The translations under genes were made by a program, and so were the position numbers. A stretch of 64,000 nt of DNA from Verrucomicrobiaceae bacterium (lineage in GTDB: Bacteria > Verrucomicrobiota > Verrucomicrobiia > Verrucomicrobiales > Verrucomicrobiaceae). The stretch's first letter is position 1, and every line of letters starts with the position of its first letter. Location of the stretch: contig JAIXSY010000007.1 in assembly GCA_027484445.1 (NCBI GenBank), positions 109,708 through 173,707 on the forward strand, written 5' to 3'. Below are positions 48,194-57,727 of this stretch, piece by piece. Under the pieces are notes generated by a model. That model saw only the letters and a list, made by a program, of their open reading frames with translations, did not search any database and was not told the origin of the DNA.

Positions 48194-48994
48194 TTAATGC
48201 CGTGCGGACGCACCCAGCACCAACAAGAGAATGCCAAGCGAGATGCGATACCAAGCGAAGCCAACAAAGGTATGACTTTGAACAAACTGAATGAGCCATT
48301 TTACGACAAGAAAAGCAGATGCAGCTGACACAGCAGTGCCCAGTGCCAGCATGGCCCAATCAATCTTGGCGGCTTCACCTTCGAACAGCGCTGAGACAAT
48401 CTTTAGACCACCTGCGGACATCAAGGTAGGGATACCTAGCAAGAAGGAAAATTCAGTGGCCGCAGGGCGTGCGACACCAAAGGCCATCGCCATCAGAATG
48501 CTAGCGCCCGATCTTGAGGTACCAGGAAAGATCGCAGCGAGGAGTTGGGCGGCTGCAATGGCGGCTGCAATCGTCCACGTGATGGATGTGTTGCCGTCTT
48601 TCTCTTTGAGATTTCTTTCCAGAATCAGAATCAAGAAACCGCCGATCAGCGTTGCCCAAGCCACGGGCTGAATGGTTTCGGGTAGCTCGATGTCCATTTT
48701 TTTGATCACCAACCCGCCTGCGGCCGTCAGGCCGAAGGAAAACGCTAATTTCATGAGGTAATCACGCGTGCTGGACTCTTGCCATGTTGTCAAAAGATGG
48801 TGCACACGTTTTGTGAAAACAGCCAGCACAGCCAGCACAGCACCGCTTTGGATCACCACGTCGAAGAGGTCGCCCTGATGCGGCAACCAACCCAAGTTTT
48901 GGGGAATGAGCAAATGCCCGGTGGATGAAATGGGAAGGAATTCAGTGACTCCCTCAATGATACCAAGGATGATGACAGCGAGCCAGTCGGGCAT
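48194..48994 (-). CDS. uppP: Undecaprenyl-diphosphatase UppP (BacA)
   Basis: A 266-residue polytopic membrane enzyme that removes a phosphate from undecaprenyl pyrophosphate to recycle the lipid carrier for peptidoglycan and other surface polymers. The two family motifs are present: GVTEFLPISSTGHLLIP (residues 15-31) and FPGTSRSGASILMAMAFG near 160-177. About seven or eight hydrophobic segments are visible. Length is within the usual 260-280. Bacitracin resistance is a possible side effect. It lies upstream of the DUF2062 gene in the same unit and is divergent from the glycosyltransferase. Confidence 0.95.
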   Translation of the reverse strand: MPDWLAVIILGIIEGVTEFLPISSTGHLLIPQNLGWLPHQGDLFDVVIQSGAVLAVLAVFTKRVHHLLTTWQESSTRDYLMKLAFSFGLTAAGGLVIKKMDIELPETIQPVAWATLIGGFLILILERNLKEKDGNTSITWTIAAAIAAAQLLAAIFPGTSRSGASILMAMAFGVARPAATEFSFLLGIPTLMSAGGLKIVSALFEGEAAKIDWAMLALGTAVSAASAFLVVKWLIQFVQSHTFVGFAWYRISLGILLLVLGASARH

Positions 48995-49201
48995 GGGCAG
49001 GAAAAGGAAAAATAGGCAGGTTTACTGGCTAACTCTCGGGCGCAGTCCAGGGAATGCAACTCTGCATCCCAGCGAAAAAAGCCACAAGGACGACACACGC
49101 CAAGTTTAGGCCAAATAGATGCTTTCGCTAGAAACGAAGAATCCGCTCTTTGATGAGTGTTCCTCTGGAGGATCGAGAGCTAGATCAAATGCCGCCTTTT
49201 T

Positions 49202-50791
49202 ATGAAACTTCCTCAACCTCCAAGTGATCAGCAAATGATAGCCCTGATTCACCCACGAAAGGGCATTTACAGCACGGCTGGGATCTTGGCGGTGATCGCC
49301 TCCTTAGGCTGGCTGCTCTATGTTCATCACGATCGTCCAGTCATGCTGGGTTTCATAGGCTTCATGTTTCTCACCATGTTACCTCTTATGACGAATGTCT
49401 TCGGTGCGCTGTTTGTGCGTCCTTTTGACATGAGTGCTCATGATCAGTTGCGCCGAGAAACAGAAGCACGGCAGGAAAAGATCCCGGTTGATGTGTTGAT
49501 TCCGGTCTGTGGTGAAGAAATCGAAGTTGTCCGAAACACCCTTCATCATGCCCAGCAGCTTCGCCAAGCCAATGAGAGCGGACGTTACCAAGTTCGGGTT
49601 CTTCTCTGCGATGACACGCGTGATGCTGAGCACGCAGCCTTGATCCAGGAAGAAACGGCGCAGCATGGAGCGATTTATGTCCGGCGACCTGATCCAGGGG
49701 TGGGGAAAAAGTCGGGCAATCTCAATCATGCTCTGCGCAGTGGTGCGACGACAACACCCTACTTTACCATTTTTGACGCTGATTTTTGTCCGCGAAAAGA
49801 TTGGCTACAGCACCTGATGCCCTACTTGGAGCAAGATGAGCATGTCTCCATCGTGCAAACTCCGCAGCATTTCACGACTGAGGGGATCAATGATCTGCAA
49901 CGTGCTGCTGCCTACAACCAGGAGCTTTACTACCGCATCGTCCAGCGCTTGCGCGAGCGACTTGGGCTGGCAGGCTGCAGCGGCAGCTGTGCGGTGTATC
50001 GACGCCAAGCGATAGATGACATAGGTGGCTTTCCTTTGGTGGAATGTTCGGAGGACATCAATACCGGCCTCCTGACACTGAGCGCTGGTTATCGCATTCG
50101 TTACATCCCTTTGATTCTCAGTCAGGGGCTCAGCCCTGCTCGGTTACAGACCTTTTTCACTCAGCAGTATCGCTGGGCACTCGGTGGCATTGAGCTCATC
50201 TTCACTCGTCGTCTGTGGTCCTTGCATGGCCTGGGGAAGAAGCGCTGGCTCTTTGCCTTTCTCAATAGCTTCTATGTTTTCAATGTGATTGGCGCGCTTG
50301 CCTTTCCTGCGGCTGTGGTCACTGGCTTGACTCTCGCGCAGGGGGCGGTGAATCCGGCCAGTTGGCTCGCGCTCGTCTTCCTTTGTCTGTTCAGTTATGT
50401 GCTCGTTCCTTTGTGGAACACCCATCGTGCGGGCCTCTTCGTTCTGCCGCTATCCTTCATGTATAGCTTCATTCATGTGCAGGTGTTTTTCGACTTTCTG
50501 ATCGGTCGAAAGATGGAGTGGATCCCGTCCAATGCTCAGGTGCGCCGCAATGCTCGTTTTGAGCGCTACTTAGCCTTCCTCTTCTTTTACCCTTTCTTGT
50601 ACCTTAGCCTCGTCATCGCCGTTTTGGCCAATCATCCGCATAATTTCGGCAAAATGTATCCTGCCTTGTTGCAGTGTTTGTTCATCTTCAGTGCCTGTCT
50701 CTCGGCTTTCGGTCTGGATGGACGCTTTCGGGATAACCTCATCACCCTTCGCGAGGCGATTCATAGTCGCCTAACTTTGGAAAAAAGTTAG
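49202..50791 (+). CDS. Cellulose-synthase-like family 2 glycosyltransferase
   Basis: A 529-residue processive-type glycosyltransferase in the inner membrane. Two N-terminal membrane helices (24-40 and 48-70) precede the GT-A domain; then DAD at 192-194, SED at 283-285 and QQYRW at 321-325 form the D,DxD,ED,QxxRW signature of cellulose synthase-type enzymes. Four or five membrane helices follow (345-500). No PilZ domain or BcsB-type partner is present. The polymer made is unknown. It could be a beta-glucan, mannan or exopolysaccharide backbone. The gene is divergent from uppP by about 207 bases; the stop codon lies in a small AT-rich inverted repeat CTAACTTT-AAAGTTAG. Confidence 0.88.
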   Translation: MKLPQPPSDQQMIALIHPRKGIYSTAGILAVIASLGWLLYVHHDRPVMLGFIGFMFLTMLPLMTNVFGALFVRPFDMSAHDQLRRETEARQEKIPVDVLIPVCGEEIEVVRNTLHHAQQLRQANESGRYQVRVLLCDDTRDAEHAALIQEETAQHGAIYVRRPDPGVGKKSGNLNHALRSGATTTPYFTIFDADFCPRKDWLQHLMPYLEQDEHVSIVQTPQHFTTEGINDLQRAAAYNQELYYRIVQRLRERLGLAGCSGSCAVYRRQAIDDIGGFPLVECSEDINTGLLTLSAGYRIRYIPLILSQGLSPARLQTFFTQQYRWALGGIELIFTRRLWSLHGLGKKRWLFAFLNSFYVFNVIGALAFPAAVVTGLTLAQGAVNPASWLALVFLCLFSYVLVPLWNTHRAGLFVLPLSFMYSFIHVQVFFDFLIGRKMEWIPSNAQVRRNARFERYLAFLFFYPFLYLSLVIAVLANHPHNFGKMYPALLQCLFIFSACLSAFGLDGRFRDNLITLREAIHSRLTLEKS

Positions 50792-50925
50792 GAATCCAGA
50801 GCGGATCGCCTTTCTGCTCCTTTGCTTAGAGACTCGTATCGCGCCTTCGCTTGTGAGGCAAAAGCGATTCACAATCCACATGACCGAGGGTTGCTTTTGG
50901 AGGGAGGCGAGGTTGTTTCAAGGGC

Positions 50926-51762
50926 ATGAAAGGTATTCTTTGGCTTAATGGAAAGCTGCTGCCAGCGGCAGAGGTGAGGATTTCTCCCTTCGATCATGGT
51001 CTGCTTGTCGGCGATGGTGTGTTTGAGACCTTGGTGGCACGCGGCGGGCTACCGTTTGCACCACAGCTGCATCACGAGCGATTGGTCAGGTCGTGCGAGT
51101 TGATGGGACTGCCTCCCATGGAAGAGTCGGATTTTCAGGCGGCTTTGGTCGCAGTGTTGCAGGCCAATGAGCTGAAAGACGCGAGGCTGCGGGTGACCTT
51201 GACTAGTGGGGATGGTCCTCTGGGATCGGATCGTGGCACAGAACCCTGCACGCATCTCGTGACGGCCACGGCTCTGAAACCCTGGCCGCCAACGGAGCGT
51301 GTCTGGACGGTGCCCTGGCCGAGATGCGAACGCAGCGCACTGGCAGGAGTGAAGTCCACTTCGTATGGCGAAAATGTGATCGCTCTGGCTTATGCAAAAG
51401 CGCGAGGAGCGGGTGAGGCAATGATGGCGAACACGCGTGGTGAGCTTTGCGAGGGCACCGGATCGAATGTCTTTGTGGTCATGCATGGTCAACTCATGAC
51501 GCCGCCTCTGACCTCAGGCTGTCTAGCAGGAATTACACGTCGTCTTGTGCTCGATGCTTGTCATTCTGCCGGAATCATCTGCCAAGAGCGCGATCTACCA
51601 CTGTCTGTGCTGGAGCATTGTGAGGAGGCATTTTTGACATCATCGACGCGCGATGTGCATCCGATTGACCAGATCGACGGTCGTCCTTTGCCTGCTCCAG
51701 GGCTGATCACGCGGGCAGTGCAGCAAGCCTTCGTGCTGCATGGGGTCAAGATGGCGCGTTGA
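50926..51762 (+). CDS. Class IV aminotransferase (PabC / branched-chain aminotransferase family)
   Basis: A 278-residue PLP enzyme of fold type IV. The N-terminus MKGILWLNGKLLPAAEVRISPFDHGLLVGDGVFETL is typical, the PLP lysine lies in GVKSTSYGENVIALAYAKARGAGEAMMANTRGELCEGTGSNVF, and LTSSTRDVHPIDQIDGRPL ends the catalytic part. Length and these motifs fit 4-amino-4-deoxychorismate lyase (folate synthesis), D-amino acid transaminase or a branched-chain aminotransferase; the sequence alone does not choose. The start ATG at 50926 lies 134 bases after the glycosyltransferase stop. Confidence 0.85.
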   Translation: MKGILWLNGKLLPAAEVRISPFDHGLLVGDGVFETLVARGGLPFAPQLHHERLVRSCELMGLPPMEESDFQAALVAVLQANELKDARLRVTLTSGDGPLGSDRGTEPCTHLVTATALKPWPPTERVWTVPWPRCERSALAGVKSTSYGENVIALAYAKARGAGEAMMANTRGELCEGTGSNVFVVMHGQLMTPPLTSGCLAGITRRLVLDACHSAGIICQERDLPLSVLEHCEEAFLTSSTRDVHPIDQIDGRPLPAPGLITRAVQQAFVLHGVKMAR

Positions 51763-52065
51763 TCACCTCTTAGCATTTGCGCAAGCGCCAAAGGTATGAG
51801 GTGAAGTGGCCCAGCCCACTGAATGTGAAGCTCGGGTCCACCCAGCGCTCAATCCCATAAAACGCAAAGGAGTAAGCGCGGCAAAAGCCCCCCAATGCAA
51901 AGGGCAAGCAGGCTCGCTGCGCGCTAGTTCGCATTTTCTACGAGCTAGAGGCTACCCGAGAGAAAGCCGATGGCGAGAAAGAGCTATCCTTTCAGCCACA
52001 TGGCACGGGTGGATTTCAGGTCACGCATGGATTGACTGTAGGAAAGGAGAAAGGAGCTGTGCAGT
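51763..52065. other. Noncoding or degraded spacer with no supported gene
   Basis: About 300 bases between the aminotransferase and the terminator of the ThuA gene. No RNA gene or coherent long ORF is supported. A 58-codon minus-strand frame (about 51773-51946) ends in AFYGIERWVDPSFTFSGLGH and looks protein-like, but without a recognised relative it is only noted as possible decayed or very small gene. Confidence 0.45.
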
Positions 52066-52098
52066 AAAAAGCCGCTGTCGGGAAAGGAACAGCGGCTT
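52066..52098 (-). terminator. Rho-independent terminator of the ThuA-domain gene
   Basis: AAGCCGCTGT (52069-52078) and ACAGCGGCTT (52089-52098) form a perfect 10-bp stem with a 10-base loop. On the minus strand the stem runs into TTTTT, 19 bases after the stop of the ThuA-domain gene at 52117. Confidence 0.88.
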
Positions 52099-52116
52099 GA
52101 GAAGTGAATCGGTGAA

Positions 52117-53106
52117 TCACTTGAGGTTGCCTGGCGTGCCATCGCCTTCGGCGAGCTTTAGTGCCCAATGGATGCCACCAAGGATGTGTTCTTGGTAAGT
52201 CTTGGCGATTTCGGGCGAGTTTTTGCGGTCTTTCGTTCCTTCTTTCCAGGTCGGATCCCAGATGTCTTCGCGATGACCGAGCGAGGTGTAAAAGACCCGA
52301 CCCTGCCCGAATTCCTTGCACCAGGAGATAGGAAAGTAGCGTCCCTGGTTCTTGGCTTTTTCTTCATCGGTCAGTTGGGCCAAATTGGGGTGTTCATTCA
52401 AACCCATGAGAGCGTGGACCTGGGCAGGATCGTAACTTTTGATGATGTAGATTTCATCAAACACCTTGTAGCCACTGGGGATGACTCGTGTGGCGGCATG
52501 AGCTGGGTCGTGCAGGATGGGTTGGACTTCGACCTGAGCTTTGTGCGTTTCAAATTCACCACCGAGCATGTCAATGTAGCCACGGAAAGGATGATAGGTG
52601 TCGGAGCCGGAATGCATGGCCACGAGGGCCTTGCCACTCTGAATGAGCTTCACAAAACCTTCCCGGTCTGGGAACTGCAGATCACCTGTGGTGTTGGCAA
52701 AGATGAAGCCATCGTAGTCTTTGATTTTTTCAAGAGCCATCTGCTCGGCCATGTAGGCCTTCACACGGTCGTTCCACACTTTGTTCGCAGCATTGAATTC
52801 TGCGAGTGCTTGGCTGTAAGCTTCCTGCTTGGCCTTGAAGGCTTCATCCGTGTCTTTGGGTTTTTTTTCAGGTGGACGCCCTGGGTTCTTGGGCTGGCCT
52901 TCGGGCTGGTGCACGTAGTCCACGGTCCAGGTGCCTGATTTTTCACCGAGTTCCTTCAGGACTTTTTCCGCAGTCTCAATGGACGAGTGGCGAAAGCCGG
53001 TGGTGACAGTGATGACGAGGAGCTTTTTCGGGGCACTCCACACGAGGGCAGGAGTGATGATGGCCAAGATGGCTAAAGTAGAACGGAGCAGGTTGGAGAC
53101 TCTCAT
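52117..53106 (-). CDS. Secreted ThuA-domain (trehalose-utilization-like) protein
   Basis: A 329-residue protein with a signal peptide (MRVSNLLRSTLAILAIITPALVWSA). The ThuA fold, related to class I glutamine amidotransferases, is recognised by KKLLVITVTTGFRHSSIETAEKVL at the start, DGFIFANTTGDLQFPDREGFVKLIQSGKALVAMHSGSDTYHPF, GGEFETHKAQVEVQPILHD and CKEFGQGRVFYTSLGHREDIW. Residues about 68-125 are a charged, Pro/Lys-rich insert (PEKKPKDTDEAFKAKQEAYS), not usual in ThuA. PVC genomes have many ThuA copies linked to sugar oxidation; the exact role is unknown. Confidence 0.88.
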   Translation of the reverse strand: MRVSNLLRSTLAILAIITPALVWSAPKKLLVITVTTGFRHSSIETAEKVLKELGEKSGTWTVDYVHQPEGQPKNPGRPPEKKPKDTDEAFKAKQEAYSQALAEFNAANKVWNDRVKAYMAEQMALEKIKDYDGFIFANTTGDLQFPDREGFVKLIQSGKALVAMHSGSDTYHPFRGYIDMLGGEFETHKAQVEVQPILHDPAHAATRVIPSGYKVFDEIYIIKSYDPAQVHALMGLNEHPNLAQLTDEEKAKNQGRYFPISWCKEFGQGRVFYTSLGHREDIWDPTWKEGTKDRKNSPEIAKTYQEHILGGIHWALKLAEGDGTPGNLK

Positions 53107-53175
53107 GGGAGTGGCAAGGAACGCAGCGAAAGCTTGGCTGCCATCAAAGAAATCAACTGGCAGTGCCCTCGGGCT

Positions 53176-55701
53176 TCACTTTCCGTCCCAGAGGAAATGC
53201 TCCAGGCGGATCTTTGTGGCGCGCTGGCGAGCTTCTGGCGCGCGTTCACCTGCGGTGGTGGCCAGCTTTTCGGCCAAGCGAGCGGCGGGTTCCCACTGCT
53301 TCATGTCTTCCAGAAGCTCGATGCCGAAGAAACCTGCACGGTAATACCAAAGCGCCTCGGCGGGATCAGCTGCTGTGGTTAGGCTAGCGGACTGAACCAC
53401 ATCGTAGCAGGCCTCCAGCGCCTCTGACGGCTTGCCTGCGGAGCGCAAAGCCACGGCGAGTGTGTAACCAGCACGTGCACGCCAAAGCAGGGGCAGTTCA
53501 GATTCCTGGAGTAATACACGCAATGTGCTGGCTGCGGTCTGAAGCTGGGAGGGAGAGCTTTTGCCGAGTAGCATCAGAATTTCAGCCTTTTCGCACAGCA
53601 ATGAGCGACGAATCTGCCGTGGCAATTCTTTTTCCTGAAGCAGCGAGTCGAGCAGCTTGAGGGCCTCTTCTTCCTGTCCAGCGCGGCGTTTGGCCTGAGC
53701 CTGCTGTTGGCGGGCGCTGATGGCCAGTGGCCCCCCACGCTCGGCCAGTTGCTGCCAGAGATTGATGGCGGTCTCGCGGCCCTCATCACTCAGCATCGAT
53801 AGCGAGGCCATGCCTGCAAAGTAGAGTGCTGTGTCAGCAAAAGGGGAGCTGCTGTGCTCATGAGCCACGATCTCATACTCGGTGCGTGCAGCGGCAAAGT
53901 TTTCTTGCCGGTAGTAAGCATCGGCCACCTTCATGCGCACGAGCGCGGTCTGGGAACTGCTGGGCCAGCGGTTCAAAAAGTCCATGCCAGCGGTGGTCAG
54001 GTCTTTCAGCCGATTCTGACGCTCGAGGCTCCAGAGTCGAGCTAGAGCAATGCGTTGCTTTTGCCGCTCGGTAGCGTCTGCGGCGGTCTCAGCTGCGGTG
54101 AGAGCACGCTCGACAGCTGCAAAGTCTGGCTGAGGCATACCGAGAATAGCCTCGGCCAATGCTGCCTGGGCCTCTGGGGCACGTGGATGGTTGCCGTTTT
54201 TCTTCAAAAAGGCCTCCAGTGCGGTTTTCGCTTCGGCAGATTCTTGGCCTGCAAGTTCTAACGCACGATCCAGCTCTAGATCCGCGGCCGTGATGCGTCG
54301 ATCCGCGGCCTCGGTATCACTGCCAGTCGCGGCAAGCTGGGCCACTAGGGTCTGATAAGTGGCCTGTTCGGCGGCCCGCCAGGCAGAGAGTGCGGCATTG
54401 TATAGAGCTGAGCGGCGGCTGGAAAGACTCGTAGCCAGGCTGGCTGCTGTCTCGAAAAGCTGCATCGCACGGCGATGATCGCCACGACTGTAGGCTGCCT
54501 GCGCGCTGGCAAACTCCACGCGTGCGGAACCACCCCTCGCACGATTTTGCCATAAGGCTGCCAAGGTCTCCAGCCGCTGGGCAGCACCGATGCGTCCGTA
54601 AAGATCTGCGGCGAGGCTCATCGCATCGTCTAGGGATGGGTGCTCTGGGGTCAGTTGCAAAAAGGCTTCGAGCAAACCGAGGGCCTCCACCGGTCGCTTC
54701 TCGGCGGCTAACCAACGAGCGAACAGAAGCAGCGCATGACTTTGGAAAAGGCGATGGCTTTGCAGATCTGTGGGAGTCGGTGCGGGTAGCGCTGTTTTCA
54801 GCGGATTCAGACCGGCTGCCCAGCGCACGGCTTCATCCGGTGGTGGTTGACCGGGTAGGGCCTGCTGGCAGGACCACAGGACATCAAAGGCACGCTGCCA
54901 GAGGCCACTCGCAGCCGTGTTCTCTAGGAACTGCACGAGCCCTGCGGCTGCCTCGGCAGGCTGGCCTTCATCCCGCAGAGATTCCGCCAGCAGGACAGCG
55001 GCGCTATGGTGCAGTTCTTCGCCTCCACCGGAGCCTGCCAGCAGGCCGCGCAGCAGTGTCTGGGCCTCGGCATGGCGACCTTCGCGCGAGAGCGCCTGAG
55101 CGCGCAGCAGCGCCGTGCGCGGATCTGCCATCATGTCTGGGCTGGCCAAGGCAGAGATCACCGGTGCCGTGATGCCCTCGCGAAGGTCTAGCTCAGCTAG
55201 CAACAGGCGCGCGCGGTGGATGGCATCCGTATCCTGGCCCTTCATCACCGGAGCCAGCACTGCCCGTGCCTCGGCCAGATGGCCGCTGCGGCAGCAAAGT
55301 TGGGCATACAGCAGTCGCTCTTGACTGGTGGCAGCATTTTCCGCAAGCCGACGTGCCAGCTGCTCCTCCGCTGCTTCCAGATCGCCTGCATAGACCCGAG
55401 CTTGAGCCTCCCAGAAGTCGGCGTTGGGCACTTTTTCCACTCTCAGCAGGTCCAGCGCGCCGCGTCCGTCGCCAGCGCGCACTTTGGCCTCCACCACGAG
55501 GGCCGCCAGGGTCTGGCGCTGGATGGAGCCTGATGTGGCGGCACGCAGCAGACGCTCCGCTTTTACCGCTGCCACTGCGGGCAGACCATCCTGCAGAGCC
55601 TGACGTGCCGAGAGGTATCCAGGGTCATCCTCCAGATCGATCGCCGCGAGTGGAGCGGTGAGAGCGAGGGTGGCAAAGAGCGCGCAAAAGCGGGAACACA
55701 T
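53176..55701 (-). CDS. Secreted tetratricopeptide-repeat protein
   Basis: An 841-residue protein with a signal peptide (ending near LALTAPLAAIDLED) and TPR repeats through the whole length, for example RTEYEIVAHEHSSSPFADTALYFAG, DEALSLAADLYGRIGAA-like helices and ALEAFLKKNGNHPRAPEAQAALAEA. The last part resembles BamD/YbgF/Tol-Pal-type TPR. It has no catalytic domain. Probably a periplasmic scaffold or assembly factor. Start is uncertain between 55713 and 55701, both giving a similar signal peptide. The upstream spacer 55702-56119 contains the SRP RNA on the opposite strand. A second large TPR protein lies at the left edge of the window. Confidence 0.8.
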   Translation of the reverse strand: MCSRFCALFATLALTAPLAAIDLEDDPGYLSARQALQDGLPAVAAVKAERLLRAATSGSIQRQTLAALVVEAKVRAGDGRGALDLLRVEKVPNADFWEAQARVYAGDLEAAEEQLARRLAENAATSQERLLYAQLCCRSGHLAEARAVLAPVMKGQDTDAIHRARLLLAELDLREGITAPVISALASPDMMADPRTALLRAQALSREGRHAEAQTLLRGLLAGSGGGEELHHSAAVLLAESLRDEGQPAEAAAGLVQFLENTAASGLWQRAFDVLWSCQQALPGQPPPDEAVRWAAGLNPLKTALPAPTPTDLQSHRLFQSHALLLFARWLAAEKRPVEALGLLEAFLQLTPEHPSLDDAMSLAADLYGRIGAAQRLETLAALWQNRARGGSARVEFASAQAAYSRGDHRRAMQLFETAASLATSLSSRRSALYNAALSAWRAAEQATYQTLVAQLAATGSDTEAADRRITAADLELDRALELAGQESAEAKTALEAFLKKNGNHPRAPEAQAALAEAILGMPQPDFAAVERALTAAETAADATERQKQRIALARLWSLERQNRLKDLTTAGMDFLNRWPSSSQTALVRMKVADAYYRQENFAAARTEYEIVAHEHSSSPFADTALYFAGMASLSMLSDEGRETAINLWQQLAERGGPLAISARQQQAQAKRRAGQEEEALKLLDSLLQEKELPRQIRRSLLCEKAEILMLLGKSSPSQLQTAASTLRVLLQESELPLLWRARAGYTLAVALRSAGKPSEALEACYDVVQSASLTTAADPAEALWYYRAGFFGIELLEDMKQWEPAARLAEKLATTAGERAPEARQRATKIRLEHFLWDGK

Positions 55702-55902
55702 GGACGCCAGCATAGAGGGACAGTCCGCCCTGGCAATGCGCCCCTTGCCGGAAAACATCCACCTCTCGGAATGGTGCGAGTGGACCTGATAGCAGCCTGT
55801 TTTTCTGCCTCTCGTTTTGACAAAAGGGATCATAAGCAGCAGCGAACCGTTCCTGGGCGGATTGCAGCTTGCGCTTTCGTCATCACCAGCCTATGTCACC
55901 TT

Positions 55903-55992
55903 GTCAGGGGCCGCGGATGTCCAGCTTGTGAATCCCGCCAGGTCCTGACGGAAGCAACGGCAGCATGCCTGTCCATGCTGCGGTTCCCTGAC
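55903..55992 (+). ncRNA. ffs: Signal recognition particle RNA, small bacterial (4.5S) type
   Basis: The 5' end GTCAGGG (55903-55909) pairs with CCCTGAC (55986-55992), closing the terminal helix. The apical part reads CCAGGTCC-TGAC-GGAAGCAACGG at about 55938-55960, the conserved SRP domain IV core with the asymmetric internal loop that binds Ffh (the bacterial SRP54). The tetraloop TGAC is of the URRC type, rather than the GNRA type of E. coli. It lies in the 418-base spacer between the TPR gene (minus) and cobA-hemD (plus); the ends may extend by a few bases. No other gene was seen in that spacer. Confidence 0.88.
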
Positions 55993-56119
55993 ACTTCATG
56001 ACTGGAAATCAGCCATGCTGAGGAATCGCCGGTCCATTCGAGAAGACGTGGCATCAATCTTCCGATGAGCATGTCGGCTGCTCATCTCCGCATTTGCAGG
56101 TCTGGGCGGGCTCGACACC

Positions 56120-57676
56120 ATGAAGGCCGCTTTTCTCATGGCTTCCTCGCTTTCTCCTTCTACCTCTTCTTCCGGCATCTGTTACCTTGTGGGAGCCGGG
56201 CCGGGTGATCCAGGCCTGCTCACGATCAAGGGCAAGGAGTGCATCGAGGCAGCGGACGTGCTGGTTTATGACTATCTCAGCAACAATGACTTCCTGCGCT
56301 ATGCGAAGGAAGGCGCTGAGAAAATCTATGTGGGCAAAAAGGCGGGTGACCACGCACTGCCTCAGGATCAGATCAATGCGCTGATCGTGAAATTGACCCG
56401 CGAGGGCAAGATTGTGACTCGGCTGAAAGGTGGTGATCCTGTCCTGTTTGGCCGTGGAGCTGAGGAAGCGGCTGAGCTGGCTGAGGCCGGGGTGCGTTTT
56501 GAGATCGTGCCGGGCATCACCAGCGCTATTGCAGCTCCGGCCTATGCAGGCATCCCGGTGACGCATCGTGACCATGCCTCTCAGCTGACCATTTTCACTG
56601 GCCATGAGGACCCCTCGAAGTCAGAAACGAGCCTCGATTACGCCAAGCTGGCCATGGCCGAGGGCACGAAGGTCTTTCTGATGGGGGTGGAGCGCATGGC
56701 AGAAATCACAGGTGAACTGATGAAGCATGGCGCTGATCCTGAAACGCCAATGGCACTTGTGCGCTGGGGCACGCATGGCAAGCAGCAGACTTTGGTGGCC
56801 ACGCTTGGCACCATGGCGCGTCGTGTCGAGGAGACGAGTTTCAAGGCGCCAGCCGTGGCGGTGGTGGGAAATGTGGTGAAGGAGCGCGAGCGGATCAATT
56901 GGTTCGAAAGTCGTCCCCTTTTTGGCAAAAAGATCGTGGTGACCCGTACGCGGCAGCAAGTGGGCGTGCTGAGCCGGATGTTGCGCGACCTGGGTGCGGA
57001 TGTGATCGAGCTACCGACCATCCGCATCACAGAGCCGAAGGATCGCCTAGGCTTTGGTCAGTTGGTGCAGGACTGCCACACCTACGAGTGGATCATTTTC
57101 ACCAGTCCGAATGGGGTTGATGCCTTCTTCCGTATGTTTGACAAGCTCTACAATGACGCCCGCAGTATCGGCGGTGCGCGCATCGCCTGCATCGGGCCGG
57201 GCACGGCAGAAAAAGTTCGTGCTCGTCATCTGGCCGTGGATCTGATGCCCGAGAAGGACTTCGTGGCAGAAGGGCTGATCAAGGCGTTGGGCAACCACCA
57301 AAACATGGAAAACGTATCGGTGTTGTGGGTGAAAGCTGAGGAGACAAGGGAGGTGATTGCCAAGGAGCTGACCCGCATGGGGGCGATTGTGGATGAGGCC
57401 ATTGCCTACCGCACGGTGCCGGAGAAAGAAGACAACCTGGAGGCACTGGCTCGACTGAAGAAAGAAGGCGCGGATATGATCACCTTCACCAGCGCGAGCA
57501 CGGTGGATCACTTCATGGATCTGGGAGTGCCGCTGCCAGAGGGCTGCAAGGTGGCCTCCATAGGTCCCGTGACGAGTCAGGCGGTGAAAAAGCACGGCCT
57601 ATCCGTGGATGTGTCAGCGACCCAGCACAGCATCCCTGGGCTGGTCGAAGCGATTTCGCGCTACTGGGCACGATGA
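56120..57676 (+). CDS. cobA-hemD: Uroporphyrinogen-III C-methyltransferase / uroporphyrinogen-III synthase fusion
   Basis: A 518-residue fusion of tetrapyrrole biosynthesis. Residues 20-265 are CobA/SUMT, with VGAGPGDPGLLTIKGKECIEAADVLVYDYL, RLKGGDPVLFGRGAEEAAELAEAGV and VPGITSAIAAPAYAGIPVTHR, which methylates uroporphyrinogen III at C2 and C7 towards sirohaem and cobalamin. Residues 270-518 are HemD uroporphyrinogen-III synthase (KKIVVTRTRQQVGVLSRMLRDLGA, FTSPNGVDAFF, GPVTSQAVKKHG). This CobA-HemD fusion is known in several phyla. The start could be 56120 or 56141. Upstream lies the SRP RNA gene. No other haem gene is adjacent. Confidence 0.93.
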   Translation: MKAAFLMASSLSPSTSSSGICYLVGAGPGDPGLLTIKGKECIEAADVLVYDYLSNNDFLRYAKEGAEKIYVGKKAGDHALPQDQINALIVKLTREGKIVTRLKGGDPVLFGRGAEEAAELAEAGVRFEIVPGITSAIAAPAYAGIPVTHRDHASQLTIFTGHEDPSKSETSLDYAKLAMAEGTKVFLMGVERMAEITGELMKHGADPETPMALVRWGTHGKQQTLVATLGTMARRVEETSFKAPAVAVVGNVVKERERINWFESRPLFGKKIVVTRTRQQVGVLSRMLRDLGADVIELPTIRITEPKDRLGFGQLVQDCHTYEWIIFTSPNGVDAFFRMFDKLYNDARSIGGARIACIGPGTAEKVRARHLAVDLMPEKDFVAEGLIKALGNHQNMENVSVLWVKAEETREVIAKELTRMGAIVDEAIAYRTVPEKEDNLEALARLKKEGADMITFTSASTVDHFMDLGVPLPEGCKVASIGPVTSQAVKKHGLSVDVSATQHSIPGLVEAISRYWAR

Positions 57677-57727
57677 GCCTTCTCACCCAGGCATCCTGCT
57701 TGACGGATTCCTCGGTCAGGCGTCCCG

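Noticed and set aside
51806..52198. Plus-strand ORF of about 130 codons before the ThuA gene
   Set aside because: It runs through the terminator hairpin and into the antisense of the ThuA gene; composition is not protein-like (Ser/Arg/Cys-rich).
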